The notes under the pieces: generated by a model
Databases searched by the model: none
Told to the model about the DNA's origin: nothing
Seen by the model: the letters and a program-made list of their open reading frames with translations, nothing else
Assembly (NCBI RefSeq): GCF_014750685.1
Contig: NZ_JAAXGE010000005.1
Location: 620,001-684,000, forward strand
DNA: 64,000 nt
Origin: Bacteroides sp. GM023
GTDB taxonomy: Bacteria > Bacteroidota > Bacteroidia > Bacteroidales > Bacteroidaceae
Direction: 5' to 3'
Position numbers and translations under genes: made by a program
Part shown: one piece after another, positions 60,836-64,000 of the stretch
Numbering within the stretch: position 1 is the stretch's first letter
Layout of the letters: every line of letters begins with the position of its first letter

Positions 60836-62824
60836 TTATTTAACTTTCATTGAAGCCTTGATAAAGTAAAGAATCAGTAGCGCATATGCTCCTAATGCTA
60901 ACACTTCCGACCATGTATTGTTCAACCATGCTTCATTCACCAGGTTAACTCCGCCGAAACGCATAGCAGCACTGATAACACCCATTAATGCGCCGCCGGC
61001 GATGAAACCGGAAGCCAGCAATGTTCCTTTTTCTCCTCTTTCCGTATTCAGCGTTGCATCTTTGCTGCGGCTTGTAACAAACCAATTGACAGCTCCACCC
61101 ACTACCAACGGCACATTCAGTTCCAATGGAATAAACATACCCAATGCGAAAGCTAATGCAGGAATTTTACAAAGAGTCAGAATAATAGCTAAGACAGCAC
61201 CGATGCCATATAGCAACCAGGGCGCACCTACACCGCTCATCAACGGTTCGATAACGGCTGCCATCGCGTTTGCCTGCGGAGCAGCCAGTGCGCCGCTTGT
61301 AAATCCGTATGTCTTGTTGAGGATAATCATCACACCGCCTACGGTTGCAGCCGATACGATAGTTCCCAGGAACTTCCATGTCTCCTGTTTGGCAGGAGTA
61401 CTTCCCAGCCAGTAACCGATTTTCAAGTCAGTGATGAAACCACCCGCCATTGAAAGTGCGGTACATACAACACCACCCATCACCAATGCGGCAACCATTC
61501 CCGAAGGGCCTTTCAGACCGACAGCCACCATCACTACGGAAGCCAGAATCAGTGTCATCAAAGTCATTCCCGATACAGGATTCGTACCTACGATGGCAAT
61601 CGCATTGGCAGCTACTGTGGTAAACAGGAAAGAAATGCCTGCCACCAGGACAATCGCTACTATTGTATGCAATAGATTACCCTGCATTACATCAAGGTAG
61701 AAGAACAAAGTAATCAATATCAACGTGATGACAGAACCTATTGCGATAATCTTCATTGAAAGGTCACGCTGTGTACGCATAACGCTTTTTTCCACATTAC
61801 CCTTGCCGCCCATTTCCTTGGCGGCCAGTCCGACAGCGCTTTTGATAATTCCCCAGGAACGGATGATACCAATCACACCCGCCATGGCGATACCGCCGAT
61901 ACCGATACTCTTCGCGTAATATTTGAATATCTCTTCCGGGCTCATCATTCCTACGGTAGTCGTAATCTCGGGATTCCATGCATTCAGCACACTGTCTCCC
62001 CAAATAGCAGACATTCCCGGAATGATAATCCACCATACAGCCAGTGAACCGGCACAAATGATAGAAGCATATTTTAATCCGACGATATATCCCAAACCCA
62101 ACACGGCAGCACCCGTATTCACTTTAAATACCAGCTTCGCCTTTTCAGCCAACATCTCTCCGGCACTGCATACACGCGTCGTGAAATTCTCGTTCCACCA
62201 GCCGAATGTAGCTACGATAAAGTCATACAATCCACCAATCATACCCGCCATCAACAACGGTTTGGCCTGGCTTCCGCCTTTCTCGCCGGAAATCAACACC
62301 TGTGTGGTGGCCGTTGCTTCCGGGAAAGGATATTTGCCATGCATATCACTGACGAAATATTTCCGGAAAGGAATCAGGAACAGAATACCCAATACGCCAC
62401 CGAGCAGAGAACTGATGAACACCTGCATGAAAGTAACCGTCATTTCGGGATATTTGGCCTGAAGAATATAAAGAGCGGGAAGGGTGAAGATAGCTCCCGC
62501 CACAATCACTCCCGAGCAAGCTCCGATAGATTGGATAATTACATTTTCTCCCAACGCATTTTTTCTTTTGGCTGCTCCTGATACACCTACCGCGATAATC
62601 GCAATCGGAATAGCAGCTTCGAATACTTGCCCCACCTTCAAGCCCAGATAGGCTGCGGCGGCGGAGAAAAGGATTGCCATGGCGATACCCCATGCTACTG
62701 ACCAGAAATTAACTTCCGGATAATTTTTCGAGGGACTCATCAACGGGTTGTATACTTCCCCTGGTTTCAACTCTCTGAACGCATTCTCGGGTAACCCGGT
62801 GAATTTGTCTTCTTCTTGTTTCAT
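60836..62824 (-). CDS. OPT family oligopeptide transporter
   Basis: 662 residues with about 14-16 membrane helices. A proton-driven OPT transporter of the bacterial type: GEVYNPLMSPSKNYPEVNFWSVAWGIAMA at the N-terminus, LGENVIIQSIGACSGVIVAGAIFTLPALYIL, KYPFPEATATTQVLISGEKGG, and LGMFIPLELNVPLVVGGAVNWFV near the end are typical. Likely to import short peptides, perhaps with metals. First gene of the OPT-DUF1460-PorV group; no good promoter box was found directly upstream, where the DUF1573 terminator lies. Confidence 0.95.
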   Translation of the reverse strand: MKQEEDKFTGLPENAFRELKPGEVYNPLMSPSKNYPEVNFWSVAWGIAMAILFSAAAAYLGLKVGQVFEAAIPIAIIAVGVSGAAKRKNALGENVIIQSIGACSGVIVAGAIFTLPALYILQAKYPEMTVTFMQVFISSLLGGVLGILFLIPFRKYFVSDMHGKYPFPEATATTQVLISGEKGGSQAKPLLMAGMIGGLYDFIVATFGWWNENFTTRVCSAGEMLAEKAKLVFKVNTGAAVLGLGYIVGLKYASIICAGSLAVWWIIIPGMSAIWGDSVLNAWNPEITTTVGMMSPEEIFKYYAKSIGIGGIAMAGVIGIIRSWGIIKSAVGLAAKEMGGKGNVEKSVMRTQRDLSMKIIAIGSVITLILITLFFYLDVMQGNLLHTIVAIVLVAGISFLFTTVAANAIAIVGTNPVSGMTLMTLILASVVMVAVGLKGPSGMVAALVMGGVVCTALSMAGGFITDLKIGYWLGSTPAKQETWKFLGTIVSAATVGGVMIILNKTYGFTSGALAAPQANAMAAVIEPLMSGVGAPWLLYGIGAVLAIILTLCKIPALAFALGMFIPLELNVPLVVGGAVNWFVTSRSKDATLNTERGEKGTLLASGFIAGGALMGVISAAMRFGGVNLVNEAWLNNTWSEVLALGAYALLILYFIKASMKVK

Positions 62825-62871
62825 AGTTTTATAATTTGCTAATGTGTCAATTTACATTTCCGTCCTCAAAG

Positions 62872-62908
62872 TAAACAAAAAAAAAGGAGAACCGAAAGAT
62901 TCTCCTTT
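62872..62908 (-). terminator. Terminator of the DUF1573 gene
   Basis: On the minus strand a perfect 9-bp stem AAAGGAGAA/TTCTCCTTT with an 8-nt loop (TCTTTCGG), followed by a run of T and a further T-rich tail. About 20 bp after the stop codon. Confidence 0.9.
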
Positions 62909-62928
62909 ATGTAATAGTCTATTTTTTT

Positions 62929-63324
62929 CTACTTTGCATCTTTTGCTTCCATATCGCCCTCGATATACAATCTTACCATCTCAGTTTTGGCATTGGTACG
63001 CAGGGTGATTGACTTCTTGAAGTGTCCCGGATATTTACCAGTTCCGTTATAAGTCACTTTAATTGTGCCTTTTTTGCCTGGCATAATCGGTTCTTTCGTA
63101 TATTCGGGTACTGTACATCCGCAAGAAGCTACTGCCTGGTGAATTACCAAAGGAGCATCACCTATATTAGTGAAAGTAAACGTGCAACTAACTACCGGAC
63201 TGTTTTCTGAAAACTTGCCGAAATCGTGAGTTGTCTTGTCAAACTTGATGTCTGCATTTGTTTGCGCAAATGCAAAACTTACACCCATAACTAATAAGGT
63301 CATTAAAAAAAGTATCCTTTTCAT
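62929..63324 (-). CDS. DUF1573 family exported protein
   Basis: 131 residues. Signal peptide (MKRILFLMTLLVMGVSFAFA), then a single Ig-like DUF1573 domain: KFDKTTHDFGKFSENSPVVSCTFTFTNIGDAPLVIHQAVASCGCTVPEY. The SCGCT motif and the FxFxNxGxxPL pattern are the family hallmarks. Very common in Bacteroidetes, periplasmic or surface; function not known. Single gene with its own terminator. Confidence 0.93.
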   Translation of the reverse strand: MKRILFLMTLLVMGVSFAFAQTNADIKFDKTTHDFGKFSENSPVVSCTFTFTNIGDAPLVIHQAVASCGCTVPEYTKEPIMPGKKGTIKVTYNGTGKYPGHFKKSITLRTNAKTEMVRLYIEGDMEAKDAK

Positions 63325-63423
63325 TTTTCCTTCTCTTTATTGATTACAAGTGCCAAAGGTAATGCTTTTTCCCCTAAAATATACTCTATGGAGTGCGAAA
63401 TAGTATTAAACGCTCCGTTTTTG

Positions 63424-64000
63424 CTATTTGGTGAGTTGGAATCCCAGCATCATTCCGTCATAGTTTTCGGCCAGAGAACTAACAGTTTTCAGTGCGGTGC
63501 TGTTGCTCTTGCTGCCGATAAAAGCCATCAGTTTCAACAACTTGTCCGAGTTGAACAGTAATTCCAGTGAGCTGGAACTGCAATTCACTTTTGCGTGCAG
63601 GTTCAGTAACTTCAGATATTTCAAGTCTACCTGTTTGGTCGAAGCATTGTAGGAATAAGTGCCATTCAGCTTTTTCTTTCCTACTGTACTGGTGAAAGTA
63701 CTGTCGGCATTAAAAGTAAAGCTCATCTGTCCTTCCTTGATACCGATTTTGCTCAACTGTTCGTTCAGTTTGCTTTCCGCCATGGTAGCCGCGGCAGCTC
63801 CGCCTGCTTTCATCAACAGGTTTTCCGACTCGAACTCAACGGCAGAACCTTGATAATTCCATGTTCCGGTCATGTCGATAGCTTCGGTAGTTCCGGTAAT
63901 GGCGTTCACTACTTTTGAGATGTTGTCCTTATTGAATAAGTCCGACCATGATTGTGCCTGGCTGTTAGTAGCCATCAGCATAAATGCTGCCATAAAGGCA
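63424..64000 (-). CDS. DUF4923 family exported protein (5' end outside window)
   Basis: At least 191 residues. The frame stays open to the window edge through what looks like the hydrophobic part of a signal peptide (AFMAAFMLMATNSQAQ), so the true start is beyond 64000; the internal Met at 63993 is not a likely start. The mature part matches the DUF4923 family: WSDLFNKDNISKVVNAITG, then DMTGTWNYQGSAVEFES, a helical AAAATMAESKLNEQLSKIG, and FTFNADSTFTSTVGKKKLNGTYSY. Found mainly in Bacteroidales; function unknown. Confidence 0.85.
   Translation of the reverse strand, partial: AFMAAFMLMATNSQAQSWSDLFNKDNISKVVNAITGTTEAIDMTGTWNYQGSAVEFESENLLMKAGGAAAATMAESKLNEQLSKIGIKEGQMSFTFNADSTFTSTVGKKKLNGTYSYNASTKQVDLKYLKLLNLHAKVNCSSSSLELLFNSDKLLKLMAFIGSKSNSTALKTVSSLAENYDGMMLGFQLTK

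Overview
The window looks like a chromosomal segment of a gut Bacteroides, most likely of the B. thetaiotaomicron/ovatus group. The evidence is promoter -7 boxes of the form TAnnTTTG in front of many genes, weak Shine-Dalgarno signals, a complete Na+-NQR operon, a short SerC/SerA pair, families largely confined to Bacteroidales (DUF4248, DUF4373, DUF4923, PorV-like barrels), and the general gene style. No rRNA, tRNA, CRISPR array or complete insertion sequence was seen.

Left part (1-26.9 kb): an exopolysaccharide/capsule locus, almost all on the minus strand. A first operon runs from 26796 down to 19258: half-length TolC-like outer-membrane protein, Wzz/Wzc-like chain-length protein with a decayed kinase domain, Wzy-type polymerase, two GT2 enzymes and one GT4 enzyme. 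A second runs from 14002 down to 2659: Lys-tailed unknown protein, GT, Wzx flippase, GT-D enzyme, GT, two tandemly duplicated GT4 enzymes, GT2, unknown lipoprotein, membrane GT2. It is followed by a hybrid histidine kinase cut by the window edge. No initiating phosphoglycosyl transferase, nucleotide-sugar genes or UpxY/UpxZ antiterminators are present.

Between these halves, on the plus strand (14175-19132), sits the most unusual part: DUF4373 replication-initiator-like protein, a Twinkle/T7 gp4-like primase-helicase, a DUF4248 protein (minus strand), an HU-like protein, a 30-residue ORF coupled by ATGA overlap to an N-acetylmuramoyl-L-alanine amidase, and a bidirectional terminator. Three of its gene junctions carry tandem arrays of different unit length (22, 10 and 19 bp). 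It resembles a minimal phage replication-and-lysis set without capsid, terminase or integrase genes.

Middle (27-49.9 kb): housekeeping genes. These are an Omp85-type barrel, a C1 peptidase (PepC), a roughly 0.5-kb inverted-arm repeat element, nqrABCDEF, a DbpA-like RNA helicase, serC-serA, DUF1015, YigZ/IMPACT, a C39-like peptidase, an HpaII-like nuclease without a visible methylase, a nitroreductase, and rsmG-MBL hydrolase-gcvP on the minus strand.

Right part (49.9-64 kb): a DUF3298 lipoprotein, a YecH-like protein, and a probable copper handling cluster (Cys-rich membrane protein, TonB receptor behind a perfect palindrome, periplasmic HMA protein, CopA-type ATPase, AraC-type regulator). 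Then come lipB, a PorV-like barrel overlapping lipB tail to tail, a DUF1460 amidase-like enzyme, an OPT transporter, DUF1573, and a DUF4923 protein cut by the right edge.

A theme across the window is degenerate intergenic tandem repeats with a 19-23 bp period (mostly 22) and unrelated sequences, lying at or just after gene 3' ends.
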